Below, piece by piece: positions 4,179-11,974 of a DNA stretch of 12,877 nt (its first letter is position 1; each line of letters begins with the position of its first letter). Source of the DNA: Chlamydiota bacterium. Lineage in GTDB: Bacteria > Chlamydiota > Chlamydiia > Chlamydiales > Rhabdochlamydiaceae. The notes under the pieces are model-generated. The model had not been told where the DNA came from and did not search any database. It saw nothing but the letters and a program-made list of their open reading frames with translations. Both the position numbers and the translations under genes were made by a program. Where the stretch lies: assembly GCA_023265495.1 (NCBI GenBank), contig JAHFTP010000031.1:1-12877 (forward strand). The letters are read 5' to 3'.

Positions 4179-6833
4179 ATGCGCAAAGAAACACAAGAGG
4201 GTAAGAGAGCTTCACAGCCCTTGATGAAGGGAGTTCCTTCTTGGAGGAAGTGGGGGGGCTATGTTTCAGAGAGGTCTTGGGGCTCTGTCAGGGAAGATTA
4301 TAGCGCAAATGGAGATGCTTGGAGCTATTTATCGCATGACATGGCCAGGTCGAAGGCCTATCGTTGGGGCGAGGATGGCATCGCCGGGTATTGTGATTAT
4401 TTTCAGACGCTGGTATTTTCCTGTGCTTTTTGGAATGGGAAAGACCCCATCTTAAAAGAGAGGCTCTTTGGGCTTACTCCTTATGAAGGCAACCATGGCG
4501 AGGATGTGAAGGAGTGTTATTATTACCTCGATGCAACGCCTACACATTCTTATTTGCGATATCTCTATAAATATCCGATAGAAGCATTTCCCTATGAGCG
4601 GCTCGTAGAAGAAAATAAGCGAAGAGCAGTGCGCGATAGGGAGTTTGAGCTGACAGATACGGGTGTTTTCGATGCAGGCAGCTATTTTGATATTTGTATC
4701 GAATATGCCAAGGCAGAGGAAGAAGACACTTGCATTCGTATTCAGATAGACAATAGGGGAGAGAAAAGCGCATCGATCCACGTATTACCGCAGCTTTGGT
4801 TTCGCAATACATGGAGTTGGAAAGAGACGTTAGGGGCGCTCCCCTCCATTTCTGTGCATGAAGAAACAAAATCCTATAGCTCCTTATATGCTAGCGCAAA
4901 GGAGTCTCCACATCCTCCGCAGATACAAGAGGAGTACACATTTTTTCCAATGTATTTATATGGACAGAGTCCAAATGATCTGTGGTTTACCCATAATGAA
5001 ACCCATAATGAAAAGGTGTGGAATACGGAGAGTAGGACACCCTTTGTCAAAGATGCTTTTCATAGGCATCTGATTCAAAAAGAAGAGTGTATCAATAGGG
5101 GGAGGGAGGGGACGAAAGCTTGTTTCTACTATGGCCCTATAGAGATTGCGGCGCACGGCTCCCATACGATCTATTTGCGCCTTACAAAGGTGGAGCAAAA
5201 GGATCCATTTGCAGATAAGGATGCGATTTTTGCTTTAAGGAAAAAAGAGACGGACGATTTTTATCAAGAGGTACACTCTCCTCATAGTTCTAAGGAAGAC
5301 AAAACTACTCAGCGCACAGCTTTTGCTGGGATGATATGGACAGAGCAGTTTTATATGTTTGATGTGAAACGTTGGCTGCACGGAGACGACCCTCTTCATA
5401 GACCTCCGATAAATAGAGCCAACATAAGAAATGGCAAGTGGAAGCATCTATTTGCCTATGATGTACTTTCTATGCCGGATAAGTGGGAATATCCCTGGTT
5501 TGCGGCGTGGGATCTCTGTTTCCATGCGGTCTGTTTTTCTTCTATAGATAGTGCATTTGCAAAGAAGCAGCTTCTTACTTTACTCACCACGTTCTACCAA
5601 AATGCCAGTGGACAGATTCCTGCGTATGAGTGGGGTTTTTCTGATTTAAACCCTCCGGTGCAGGCATGGGCCTTCTGGAAGGTGTACGAAGAGGAAAAAA
5701 GGCAGACAGGGAAGGGAGATCACGGCTTTTTGCTGCGCGGCTTTTTAAAGCTACTACACAACTTCACTTGGTGGGTCAACAGAGTAGATAGCTTGGGCAA
5801 CAACGTATTTGAAGGGGGATTTTTAGGCCTTGATAACATCTCCGTGGTGGATAGGAGCAAACCCCTGCCAGATGGGGGGATGATTGAGCAATGTGATGGC
5901 ACGGGGTGGATGGGTTTTTTCTCACTACTGCTTATGAGGATAGCTTTGGAGCTTGCAAAAGAGGAGCCTGAGTTTGAGCCTGTGGCCACCGTCTTTTTAG
6001 AAGAGTTTCTCTACATTGGCAATACGATCCATAAGACCAATGACATGTGGGATGAAGAAGACGGCTTTTTCTATGATGTGATCCTCTATCCAAATGGAGA
6101 GAAAAAAAGGCTTAAGATACGCTCCTTTGTGGGGATCATTCCCTTTTATTCTCTTATTTTTATGGAAGAAGAGGAGCTGAAAAGTTTTCCTAAGTTCTAT
6201 AAGAGATTTACCTCTCTGCTCGTGCACGACAAACATATGGTGGAGAGAAGTCTTTTGCAGATCCACCCGAAAGGGAAAAAAGAGGGATACCTCTTTTCTC
6301 TTATGAATATGGATCAGATGAAAAAGGTTTTAACGAAGGTGTTTGACCCTAGCGAGTTTTTTTCTGATTATGGACTCAGAAGTGTGTCCAAATATCATGA
6401 AAAACACCCTCTTATTTTTGAAAATTACACAGTAGGATATGAGCCTGCAGAGTCTTTAGAGAAGATTAAGGGGGGCAATTCGAATTGGAGAGGTCCTATT
6501 TGGATCCCCACCAATTTTCTTTTTCTCAATGCGTTAGAGTGTCTATCTAACCATCTCGGTGACGATTTTGTCATCACCTTGCCAGGCGGATCTTCGGCTA
6601 CCTGTGAGGTGCTGAGAAAAGAACTAGAAAACCATCTTGTGAATATTTTTCGCAAAGATGGATCCGGCAGACGGCCTGTGCATGGAGGATGTCCTCTTTA
6701 TGATAAGCAGTGGAGCGACTTAGTCCTTTTCTATGAACATTACCATGGAGATACGGGTCGGGGCCTAGGAGCCTCCCACCAGACGGGATGGAGTGGTCTC
6801 ATCGCTAACATCATCCAAAATCTAGGGAAATAA
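4179..6833 (+). CDS. GH63-type (MGH1-like) glucosidase
   Basis: A large cytosolic glycoside hydrolase of the clan that includes GH63 mannosyl-oligosaccharide glucosidase and bacterial glucosylglycerate/mannosylglycerate hydrolases. The open frame could begin at GTG 4170 (887 aa); I use ATG 4179 (884 aa). Neither has a clear ribosome-binding site, and ATG 4224 is also possible. Numbering from 4170, the N-terminal beta-sandwich has the family's opening block (KWGGYVSERSWGSVREDYS, 27-45) and WNGKDPILKERLFGL (88-102). The (alpha/alpha)6 catalytic domain has WEYPWFAAWD (439-448), IPAYEWGFSDLNPPVQAWA (483-501), SNWRGPIWIPTNFL (771-784) and FYEHYHGDTG (854-863). By family analogy the acidic residues in the 483-501 block and Glu856 are the likely general acid and base, though this is inferred. 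Length is normal for bacterial members, which are usually annotated only as glucosidase. The substrate is unknown. Context gives no sugar transporter, so an internal role, for example on a storage or compatible-solute glucoside, is possible. Confidence 0.9.
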   Translation: MRKETQEGKRASQPLMKGVPSWRKWGGYVSERSWGSVREDYSANGDAWSYLSHDMARSKAYRWGEDGIAGYCDYFQTLVFSCAFWNGKDPILKERLFGLTPYEGNHGEDVKECYYYLDATPTHSYLRYLYKYPIEAFPYERLVEENKRRAVRDREFELTDTGVFDAGSYFDICIEYAKAEEEDTCIRIQIDNRGEKSASIHVLPQLWFRNTWSWKETLGALPSISVHEETKSYSSLYASAKESPHPPQIQEEYTFFPMYLYGQSPNDLWFTHNETHNEKVWNTESRTPFVKDAFHRHLIQKEECINRGREGTKACFYYGPIEIAAHGSHTIYLRLTKVEQKDPFADKDAIFALRKKETDDFYQEVHSPHSSKEDKTTQRTAFAGMIWTEQFYMFDVKRWLHGDDPLHRPPINRANIRNGKWKHLFAYDVLSMPDKWEYPWFAAWDLCFHAVCFSSIDSAFAKKQLLTLLTTFYQNASGQIPAYEWGFSDLNPPVQAWAFWKVYEEEKRQTGKGDHGFLLRGFLKLLHNFTWWVNRVDSLGNNVFEGGFLGLDNISVVDRSKPLPDGGMIEQCDGTGWMGFFSLLLMRIALELAKEEPEFEPVATVFLEEFLYIGNTIHKTNDMWDEEDGFFYDVILYPNGEKKRLKIRSFVGIIPFYSLIFMEEEELKSFPKFYKRFTSLLVHDKHMVERSLLQIHPKGKKEGYLFSLMNMDQMKKVLTKVFDPSEFFSDYGLRSVSKYHEKHPLIFENYTVGYEPAESLEKIKGGNSNWRGPIWIPTNFLFLNALECLSNHLGDDFVITLPGGSSATCEVLRKELENHLVNIFRKDGSGRRPVHGGCPLYDKQWSDLVLFYEHYHGDTGRGLGASHQTGWSGLIANIIQNLGK

Positions 6834-6866
6834 AAAACCCTGCCTGCATAAGGATATGCAGGTGGG
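6832..6866. terminator. Bidirectional terminator between convergent genes
   Basis: CCTGCAT (6843-6849) and ATGCAGG (6856-6862) form a 7-bp stem with a six-base loop, extended by CCC (6838-6840) with GGG (6864-6866). On the minus strand the stem is followed by TTTTTT (6837-6832), a good terminator for the 474-aa gene. On the plus strand it sits right after the glucosidase stop, with only a weak T tail (6878-6883). Confidence 0.75.
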
Positions 6867-6900
6867 CTATAAGAGTTGTTTTTAAGCAGTTTTGGATGGC

Positions 6901-8325
6901 TTAAGAAAGGCGCAGCAGTGTTTCTACAACGTTTTGCCAATTTCTTCCTTTGATAGCCGCTTCTACTACTGTGATGTCGACTCCTCTTCTTGCTGCAAAG
7001 TCAACGATATAAGGAGAAAATGTTTTGACGTTTGTTTCTTTGCCGAGGGTCTGATACAGAGCTGTAAAAAATGTAGTACTGCGATCCCCATTTTGTATAG
7101 TGCGTAGGTGCGCAACTAATTCCGGTTTAGAGAATAGGTAGTCTACGAGCCTGATAGGATTAACAGAAAGAGCTAGTAGTTGCTTTTTTTTCTCGCCTCC
7201 TTCTCTCCAGAAGTGCCAGGGTGTATAAGTAGCAAAACAAGTAAGGATTTTATCAGTTCGGTCTTGCTGTTCTTTTGACATCGACAAATCCAATACTCTA
7301 GCTGGGGGAGGAGAAGGAGGCTGTGTTACAGTTAATGGTGTTGCAGTGCTAGCAGCACTTGGGGTAGAAGTGGTTGTTGCAGGTGTTTGTATTTGGGTCT
7401 CTGTTGCCGTGGCAAGAGGAGAAGATGTCATCGCTGGCGATGCTGAGGATGAGGTTTCACTCTCTCTCTTTGTCAGGGTTGATTGTGGCACTGCAGTGTC
7501 TGCCGCTACTGTGGCTGAAGTTGTTGTTGTATGCGGCGAGCTCAGCAGGAAAGTGATCAGATCTTGCCATTTTCTTTCCGTAATCATTGTTTGTATGGCT
7601 GTCGTATCAGATGTTCTATGAATGACTGTGGCAAAACCTGAGCTGTAAGCAGCAAGATTTCCTCTGCTGGCAGCGTCATCGAGTTTTTCAGAAATACCCT
7701 TAATAAATCTACTCCATTTTGTTGCGTCTTCCCTGATAGTTTCAAGGTTTTTGGTCACTGATGGTTGTGAGAATATATACCCTAGGAAACGGAGGGGATG
7801 CACGCTTTTTAATGTATCTCCGAGGCCTTGAATTTCACTTTTTCTGTAAAAGGCGAAGTTTCTTGAACAGATGTTCCAATTCGCAACTGCAATGCCTTTG
7901 ACCATGTCTCTGATATTTTGTTTATCTTCTGTGCTTAAAGGAAGAGATTGGAAGGCAGCGACGGAGCCGTCAGCATCCAACGAGGGGGTGAGTTGCTCCT
8001 CCACTTCGAAGCCTGCATCTGATGCTTTCCGCGTTTCAGCTCTTCCGTCAGATGTTTTCCTGCAAAGAACGCAGGAAAAACATTTTTGGAAAAATTCTCC
8101 TATTCTTTTACAGAAATGAGAGAGGGTATCCAGAATCCTTTGTATGTTTTCAGTAGGTGTTTTCCATTCTAACTGAGTTTCATGGGTATTGCTTAATGAA
8201 TGCAATGTAGAGCCGGTGAATGATTTTGTCATCGGTAATGCACTGTGCTGTGCTCGTTGTAATGTGGGTGAGCCTGGGTAATGTAGAGTGGTGCTTTTAG
8301 CTTGAGTGTCTAATGAAGATTTCAC
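6901..8325 (-). CDS. Unrecognised two-domain protein with Thr/Ser/Pro-rich linker, effector-like
   Basis: I do not recognise a family. The start is GTG 8325, fixed by AGGAG five bases upstream. Residues 1-60 are Ser/Thr/Gln-rich and polar, as in many type III secretion substrates. Residues 71-89 hold a cysteine-rich hydrophobic patch (FCKRIGEFFQKCFSCVLCR). Residues about 129-262 and 346-474 are two versions of the same domain. Matching blocks are SVHPLRFLGYIFSQP (174-188) with SVNPIRLVDYLFSKP (387-401), NLETI with HLRTI, and ERKWQDLITFLL (250-261) with GRNWQNVVETLL (460-471). Between them, residues 263-345 are almost only Thr, Ser, Ala, Pro, Val and Gln. The domains look mainly alpha-helical. 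No signal peptide, membrane span or catalytic motif is seen. The gene stands alone between divergent and convergent neighbours. A secreted protein acting on the host is the best guess from the architecture, but this is inference. Confidence 0.8.
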   Translation of the reverse strand: MKSSLDTQAKSTTLHYPGSPTLQRAQHSALPMTKSFTGSTLHSLSNTHETQLEWKTPTENIQRILDTLSHFCKRIGEFFQKCFSCVLCRKTSDGRAETRKASDAGFEVEEQLTPSLDADGSVAAFQSLPLSTEDKQNIRDMVKGIAVANWNICSRNFAFYRKSEIQGLGDTLKSVHPLRFLGYIFSQPSVTKNLETIREDATKWSRFIKGISEKLDDAASRGNLAAYSSGFATVIHRTSDTTAIQTMITERKWQDLITFLLSSPHTTTTSATVAADTAVPQSTLTKRESETSSSASPAMTSSPLATATETQIQTPATTTSTPSAASTATPLTVTQPPSPPPARVLDLSMSKEQQDRTDKILTCFATYTPWHFWREGGEKKKQLLALSVNPIRLVDYLFSKPELVAHLRTIQNGDRSTTFFTALYQTLGKETNVKTFSPYIVDFAARRGVDITVVEAAIKGRNWQNVVETLLRLS

Positions 8326-8599
8326 GTGTGCTCCTATTTGTAAATTTTCTTTACACGTCTAATGTTGGAAAATATTTAGTTTTAAGTAAATAGATTTTTG
8401 TTTTTGTGTAAAGATTGCGTGTGGTTTTTGTGGGCGAAAATATTTCTATCCAGTGTGTGGTCTGATTTTCATCCATCTTTCTGCTCTTTTTTCACTTAAA
8501 ATAAATGTTAATTGTATTTGTTTTGTTGTGTTATTGAATTGATTTGTTTTATTAACTATAATGGGTGATTATTGAAAAATAATTGTTTTATGGAGTGTT
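8326..8599 (+). promoter_or_regulatory. Divergent intergenic region with a near-consensus promoter for the RDD gene
   Basis: TTGAAT (8534-8539), exactly 17 bases, then TATAAT (8557-8562): the best sigma-66/70-type promoter in the window, reading into the RDD gene with a leader of about 30 bases. GGAG at 8592-8595 is the ribosome-binding site, four bases before the ATG. The half nearer the minus-strand gene is AT-rich with no clear promoter that I can support, and no further gene is seen in these 274 bases. Confidence 0.75.
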
Positions 8600-9517
8600 A
8601 TGAATAAGATTTTTTGGATGGGCAAGCAGCCCAGTTTCATTTGCAGGTGCATGGCGAAGGTATTCGATTATGCTCTTTTCTATGTGGTACTCTCTTTTGG
8701 CTCCTTTTTCCTTCCTGTGTATATAGAAGACCTGTACTACCTGTATTTTGCTTTGAGTGTCCCGCTGCTTTGGATTCCTATGGAAGCGTTGCTCTTTTCT
8801 CTATGGGGAACGACTCCGGGTAAAAAAATCTTCTCTATAAGAATTGCAGATCATTTAGGAAGGAAACTTCCTTACCTGCTAGCGCTAAAACGCAGTCTTT
8901 GTTTGGGCATTCGTCCGGGGGTCATGCGCAAAGAGGCTCTAAGTATTGGGAGAGGCTGTCTTGGAGTCCTCAGTGGTTTGGTTCTTTTCTTCGTTGCTTT
9001 TTTTGGAAAAGAAGTGATGGAGCTCACAACAGGATTTGAAAAGCATAAAACGGCAAGTGGTTGGGTTCTCTATACATCACCCAATGGGGAGTTTGCTGTT
9101 AGTTTGCCAACAGACCCTTCCTTTGAGTCAAAGGAGTTGCCAGTTCCGGCGCAAGGCAAAACACTCAGTTACGAGGAAGTGAAGAGTTATCAGAGTAAAA
9201 AAGTATATTACTCTGTGACTTACATGGAACTGCCAAGGAAATGGAAGCTTGCAGGGTCGAGCAGATTACTGCGAGGGGTTCTCGATGTGATGATTGAAAA
9301 TACTCCCGGTGCTGTTTTGCAAAACAAGCAGTTTGCAAAACATCAAAATGAAAGGGCGCTAGATTTTCATTACACAGTAGGAGATGAAGAGGTGCAGGGG
9401 AGACTCATCCTTGTTGGCACTACTTTGTTTCGTCTGACAGCTGTGTACTCCCCCTCTTCAGCTAAATACTTGCAGCACGATGAGTTTATCCAGTCCTTTG
9501 AGATCAAGAGCAAATAA
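8600..9517 (+). CDS. RDD-family membrane protein with C-terminal soluble domain
   Basis: The 305-residue protein has an N-terminal RDD domain: Arg16 in FICRCMAKVFDY, Asp23, and Asp84 in GTTPGKKIFSIRIADHLG (70-87), the family's signature block. Predicted membrane segments are about 25-42, 46-69 and 118-135. Residues 145-303 form a soluble domain that begins with GWVLYTSPNGEFAVSLPTDP and has alternating strands and short helices, ending in DEFIQSFEI. This resembles the PsbP/DUF1795-like layout seen in small lipid- or envelope-associated domains, but I cannot assign it firmly. With the third span at 118-135, the soluble domain could lie on either side of the membrane. RDD proteins are proposed to act in ion or osmolyte exchange, and a few are linked to Na+/H+ antiport; function here is open. 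It is transcribed alone from a strong promoter, and its stop is 15 bases from the stop of the convergent GNAT gene. Confidence 0.85.
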   Translation: MNKIFWMGKQPSFICRCMAKVFDYALFYVVLSFGSFFLPVYIEDLYYLYFALSVPLLWIPMEALLFSLWGTTPGKKIFSIRIADHLGRKLPYLLALKRSLCLGIRPGVMRKEALSIGRGCLGVLSGLVLFFVAFFGKEVMELTTGFEKHKTASGWVLYTSPNGEFAVSLPTDPSFESKELPVPAQGKTLSYEEVKSYQSKKVYYSVTYMELPRKWKLAGSSRLLRGVLDVMIENTPGAVLQNKQFAKHQNERALDFHYTVGDEEVQGRLILVGTTLFRLTAVYSPSSAKYLQHDEFIQSFEIKSK

Positions 9518-9532
9518 ACGAATTTGAGGTCT

Positions 9533-10144
9533 TTAGTGGAGGTTGCGCAGGTCTTTGATCCAGAAAGACAGTTCCTTTTCCGAGGAGATCTCTTCGCCCA
9601 CATCTTTCCATTTTTGTCGGAATCGAATTTCTTTGTGATGACTAAATCCCCTTTTTCTCCAAAGGTCTTCAATGCAGAGGTGGTCCTCGGGCCTTTTAGG
9701 GTCGTTATCGGGGCGATCAACGTTGTAGAAGCAGGCGAAGTCAAATCTTTCTAGCCTGCAGGCAAATTCCTCTCTTAAGTCAAAGAAATGGTGACCAATT
9801 CCTCGACCTCGGTAAGCTTTTAACAAGAAGGACTCAGCAAAATGGTAATAGCGGGTAGAGTCAATCTTTTTTTGTTTAAAGGGGGAGAGGATATCTTCAG
9901 ATTCCGCTTCAAGAGGGATGCCCATGGAAGCTCCTACAATAGTGGAACCATCAAAAACAACGATAGAAATCGCTTCCTCATGATCTGCAAATTTTTGTAG
10001 CGCCTGCATCTCATCTTCTAAAGAGGACTCATAGAGAAAGGGGTATTCTTTGTAGACTTCGATGCTAAGCTTGGCCACGCAAGGAAGGTAGGGTCTTATG
10101 GTATGACCTACAAAAGGATGTATCGTGATGTCAGTAAGAAGCAT
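9533..10144 (-). CDS. GNAT-family N-acetyltransferase
   Basis: Transfers an acetyl group from acetyl-CoA to an amine; the acceptor is unknown. The open frame reaches back to base 10162 (209 aa), but I choose ATG 10144 (203 aa) because AGGAG lies seven bases before it, while the upstream ATG has none. In the longer numbering, strands at about 66-82 (SIVVFDGSTIVGASMG) lead to motif A: ESFLLKAYRGRGIGHHFFDLREE at 110-132, with the pyrophosphate-binding R-G-x-G-I-G at 118-123. FYNVDRP (about 143-149) fits motif B, followed by DLWRKRGFSHHKEIRFRQKW, the usual Tyr/Phe-containing C-terminal strand. The 85-103 stretch is charged and may form the substrate loop. The gene converges with the RDD gene and diverges from tdk; no operon partner is visible. 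Small-molecule and protein acetylation are both possible. Confidence 0.88.
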   Translation of the reverse strand: MLLTDITIHPFVGHTIRPYLPCVAKLSIEVYKEYPFLYESSLEDEMQALQKFADHEEAISIVVFDGSTIVGASMGIPLEAESEDILSPFKQKKIDSTRYYHFAESFLLKAYRGRGIGHHFFDLREEFACRLERFDFACFYNVDRPDNDPKRPEDHLCIEDLWRKRGFSHHKEIRFRQKWKDVGEEISSEKELSFWIKDLRNLH

Positions 10145-10211
10145 GAGAGTTCTCCTATGCATTAATGAGGGTTTTCTTTAAGATCCATTTTCAAAAGACA
10201 TGCTAAAAGGG

Positions 10212-10239
10212 TTGTTTCTTTAATTCATCTTAACATAAT
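10212..10239 (+). promoter_or_regulatory. Candidate tdk promoter
   Basis: TTGTTT (10212-10217), a 16-base spacer and CATAAT (10234-10239) end 13 bases before the tdk start. The ribosome-binding site GAGG lies about eight bases before the ATG at 10253, so the leader is very short and the -10 element nearly touches it. Confidence 0.45.
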
Positions 10240-10252
10240 CTAGAGGGCATTT

Positions 10253-10849
10253 ATGGCAAAGTTATATTTTAGGCATGGGACGGTAGGTAGCGCAAAAACA
10301 TTAAACCTACTGGCGGTGGCTCATAACTACAGACAACAAGGAAAGAAGGTGCTACTCGTTAAGCCTGAGTTAGACACTCGTTTCGGCAAGGAGAGTATAC
10401 GCTCTAGGGCAGGTCTTGAAATGGAGGCAGATATTCTGGTAAAGCCTTCCACAAATCTTCTAGAAAGAGACTATGACAACATCAGTTGCATCTTGGTCGA
10501 TGAGGCGCAATTCCTTTCTAAAGCTCTCATTGAGCAGCTAAGAGAAATTACCTTGATACATAAAATTCCTGTTATCTGTTATGGGCTCCGCACAGATTTC
10601 CGCTCACATCTCTTTGAAGGGGCGATGCGGCTCATGGAAGTGGCTGATTCGATAGAGGAGGTGAAGGCTACTTGTCACTACTGCAATAGAAAGTCTATCC
10701 TCAATTTAAAGCATGTGAATGGAAGGGCGACGCTCGATGGGCCTACCGTGCAGCTTGGCGCAGAGGAAAAGTATTATCCCGCTTGCTACGAGTGCTACAA
10801 AAGTCAGATACAGCAAGCAAGTGAGACAGAATCTCCTGTTTGCTGTTAG
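10253..10849 (+). CDS. tdk: Thymidine kinase (type II)
   Basis: Phosphorylates thymidine with ATP to give dTMP in pyrimidine salvage. The 198-residue length is normal for the type II (TK1-like) family. The P-loop is GTVGSAKT at 9-16; the family usually has SGKT or AGKS, so Ala replaces the Gly before the catalytic Lys, a variant that also occurs in other bacterial TKs. LVDEAQFL at 81-88 supplies the Walker B Asp and the catalytic Glu84. CYGLRTDFR (109-117) is the next family block. The lasso and zinc site follow: CHYC (141-144) and CYEC (178-181), with a GPTVQLGAEEKYYPAC block that binds the thymidine. All key residues are present, so the protein should be active. The stop codon TAG overlaps the complementary stop of the tgt remnant by two bases, showing that tdk and tgt were convergent and overlapping before the insertion to the right. 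Confidence 0.96.
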   Translation: MAKLYFRHGTVGSAKTLNLLAVAHNYRQQGKKVLLVKPELDTRFGKESIRSRAGLEMEADILVKPSTNLLERDYDNISCILVDEAQFLSKALIEQLREITLIHKIPVICYGLRTDFRSHLFEGAMRLMEVADSIEEVKATCHYCNRKSILNLKHVNGRATLDGPTVQLGAEEKYYPACYECYKSQIQQASETESPVCC

Positions 10850-10930
10850 ATCTCGCCGGCCAGGATTTTATTTCGGTACGTCTCCATTAGCTTGACCATG
10901 AAGTGTAGTTGTAAATGGTAGCAGGATCAT
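10832..10930. repeat. Left copy of the tdk/tgt junction repeat
   Basis: This segment holds the last codons of tdk and a diverged tgt 3' end. It aligns in direct orientation with 12360-12460. The 19 bases from 10843 (including the shared stops and GATCTCGCCGGC) are nearly identical. The next 60 bases differ at roughly eight positions, and two one-base gaps follow. The repeats bound about 1.4 kb of gene remnants. Confidence 0.85.
10846..10930 (-). pseudogene. tgt: 3'-end remnant of tgt
   Basis: Read on the minus strand, this encodes HFMVKLMETYRNKILAGEI-stop, matching the last residues of the Tgt encoded at the right edge (HFMVRLMEMYRNKILAGEI). Upstream of that the match continues at the DNA level to about 10930 but is broken by single-base gaps and then ends. 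No promoter or start is attached. Most differences in the readable part are silent or conservative, so this copy probably diverged as coding sequence before it was cut off. It is either the displaced original end of the gene or a partial duplicate. Confidence 0.85.
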
Positions 10931-10995
10931 ATTAAGAAATATTTTGAGCTGGTCTATTCTGATTCTTCTAAAAGTCTCTTACATGGAAGTTCCGA

Positions 10996-11349
10996 ATGGA
11001 AAACTCCAGTAACAAGCACCTCATACCAACCAACCTGTCTTTTGAATCACTTAAAAAACTCAACCAATATGGGATAGAATATTGGAGCGCCAGAGATCTT
11101 CAGTCATGCCTAGGCTACTCCAAGTGGCACGGCTAGGAGTCGATGCAATTAAGGCCCGCAAAGGCTATTGCTCCAAAAGAGTAACTCATGGATCGCATGA
11201 ACACCACCGAACTAGCTGCCAACCAATTCCGAATGACCCATACATGTGAAAAACTCAAATTGGAAAAAATCAAGAATCAAAGAGACGCCATGGAGACTCA
11301 CGAAATGGTCGGAAGGGAAGTTCGAGCAGCTATTGCTAAAAAATGTTGA
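10996..11349 (+). pseudogene. dinD: Broken dinD (DNA-damage-inducible protein D family)
   Basis: Two stretches match the DinD family in order. The first (10996-11136) encodes 46 residues, including SLKKLNQYGIEYWSARDLQSCLGYSKW, the family's N-terminal block (compare E. coli NGAEQWSARQLGKLLGYS). It is stopped by TAG at 11134. A one-base shift restores more similarity (AIKARKGYC). After a deletion of the central region, the frame from 11188 reads MDRMNTTELAANQFRMTHTCEKLK and then VGREVRAAIAK, corresponding to the C-terminal DinD blocks (STELAANLFR...TEEKLK and VGRKVRQTI), and stops at 11347. A normal DinD has about 270 residues; some 100 or more central residues are missing here. E. coli dinD is in the LexA regulon; its role includes inhibition of RecA filament activity. 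The gene is clearly dead unless the frames are sequencing artefacts, which the deletion makes unlikely. Confidence 0.85.
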
Positions 11350-11427
11350 AAAACGTTTAAAGAAGGGCAAGCCGAAACCGCTTCTTGATGAGAAAGATTC
11401 TGGCCTTTTACCACACAACTCTCCTAA

Positions 11428-11592
11428 CGGCTTGGAATCTTAACTGATGCAAACCCATGGGAATATCTGGTCGCAATCCAGGAACATCAGAAAGACGTTT
11501 GGAAAAATCCTGCTCTTTGGGTGCCATGGACCTATGAGAAACGGCTCAAGGAGCTGAAACTTCTGACATCACCGGAAGCTCTCCAGCAATAA
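11428..11592 (+). mobile_element. C-terminal tail of an IS66-type transposase
   Basis: The frame 11428-11592 encodes about 54 residues. NPWEYLVAIQEHQKDVWKNP followed by ALWVPWTYEKRL is the pattern found at the very end of IS66-family TnpC transposases (NxF/WxYLxALQ...V..NPxxWxPWNY). The catalytic DDE domain, the start and the terminal inverted repeats are all absent, so this is a dead fragment. Its last 47 bases overlap the end of the DUF2786-like ORF on the other strand. It directly follows the dinD remnant. Confidence 0.65.
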
Positions 11593-11974
11593 TGGTCTCG
11601 TCTTCTTCTTTTACCAAATAAATTTTGGAGATGAGGTCGGTCGAGATCTCCTCGGTGAGTTTGTGGAGTATGCTCGCGTATTTGTTGTACTCCGGCCATA
11701 AAACCAAATCCATAAAAGGCTTGGCTACCCGAACCATTGCCGTGGTATATTTTTGTCGCATGTAGCGGTACGTTCGAAGCTCATGTTTGCTGCAAATGGC
11801 GACAAAAAGCTTTTTCTCCCAACGGCTGTGTAACCTTACAGTGTACTCAACCGGTTGCGCAGTAATTTTTTCCTGGAGACGTTGTTTTGCAAACTCAGCG
11901 GCCTGGCGTTCTCCATCACTCTTGGCTCCAGCAATGAGGGCCTCGATTTTGCGAATTTTATCAGCAATATCCAT
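11546..11974 (-). CDS. DUF2786-like protein (142 aa)
   Basis: The only ORF in the inserted block that is intact. Residues 1-33 (DKIRKIEALIAGAKSDGERQAAEFAKQRL) form the two-helix DUF2786-type segment seen in many phage-, plasmid- and island-borne proteins; compare KIRKLLALA...NEHEA..A..KA. The remainder (VEYTVRLHSRWEKKLFVAICSKHELRTYRYMRQKYTT) is basic, then mixed helix and strand to the end. There is no signal peptide. The length suggests a complete short member, or one whose end was altered where it overlaps the transposase tail. No ribosome-binding site is present; instead a run of eight G (8 C on this strand) at 11983-11990 lies nine bases before the ATG. Function is unknown for the family. 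It may be expressed poorly, or may read from further upstream if the G tract changes length. Confidence 0.6.
   Translation of the reverse strand: MDIADKIRKIEALIAGAKSDGERQAAEFAKQRLQEKITAQPVEYTVRLHSRWEKKLFVAICSKHELRTYRYMRQKYTTAMVRVAKPFMDLVLWPEYNKYASILHKLTEEISTDLISKIYLVKEEDETIIAGELPVMSEVSAP

Noticed and set aside
4452..4869. Two overlapping minus-strand ORFs of 109 aa inside the glucosidase gene
   Set aside because: They lie wholly within a gene with clear conserved motifs, and have no ribosome-binding site or domain of their own.
7346..7621. 91-aa plus-strand ORF rich in Val and Ala
   Set aside because: It is the complement of the Thr/Ser/Pro/Ala linker of the 474-aa protein, and its low-complexity composition comes from that.
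11246..11443. 65-aa plus-strand ORF between the dinD and IS66 remnants
   Set aside because: Its first part is an out-of-frame reading of the DinD C-terminal blocks. The later KKGKPKPLLDEKD part might be the shifted end of dinD but is too short to call separately.
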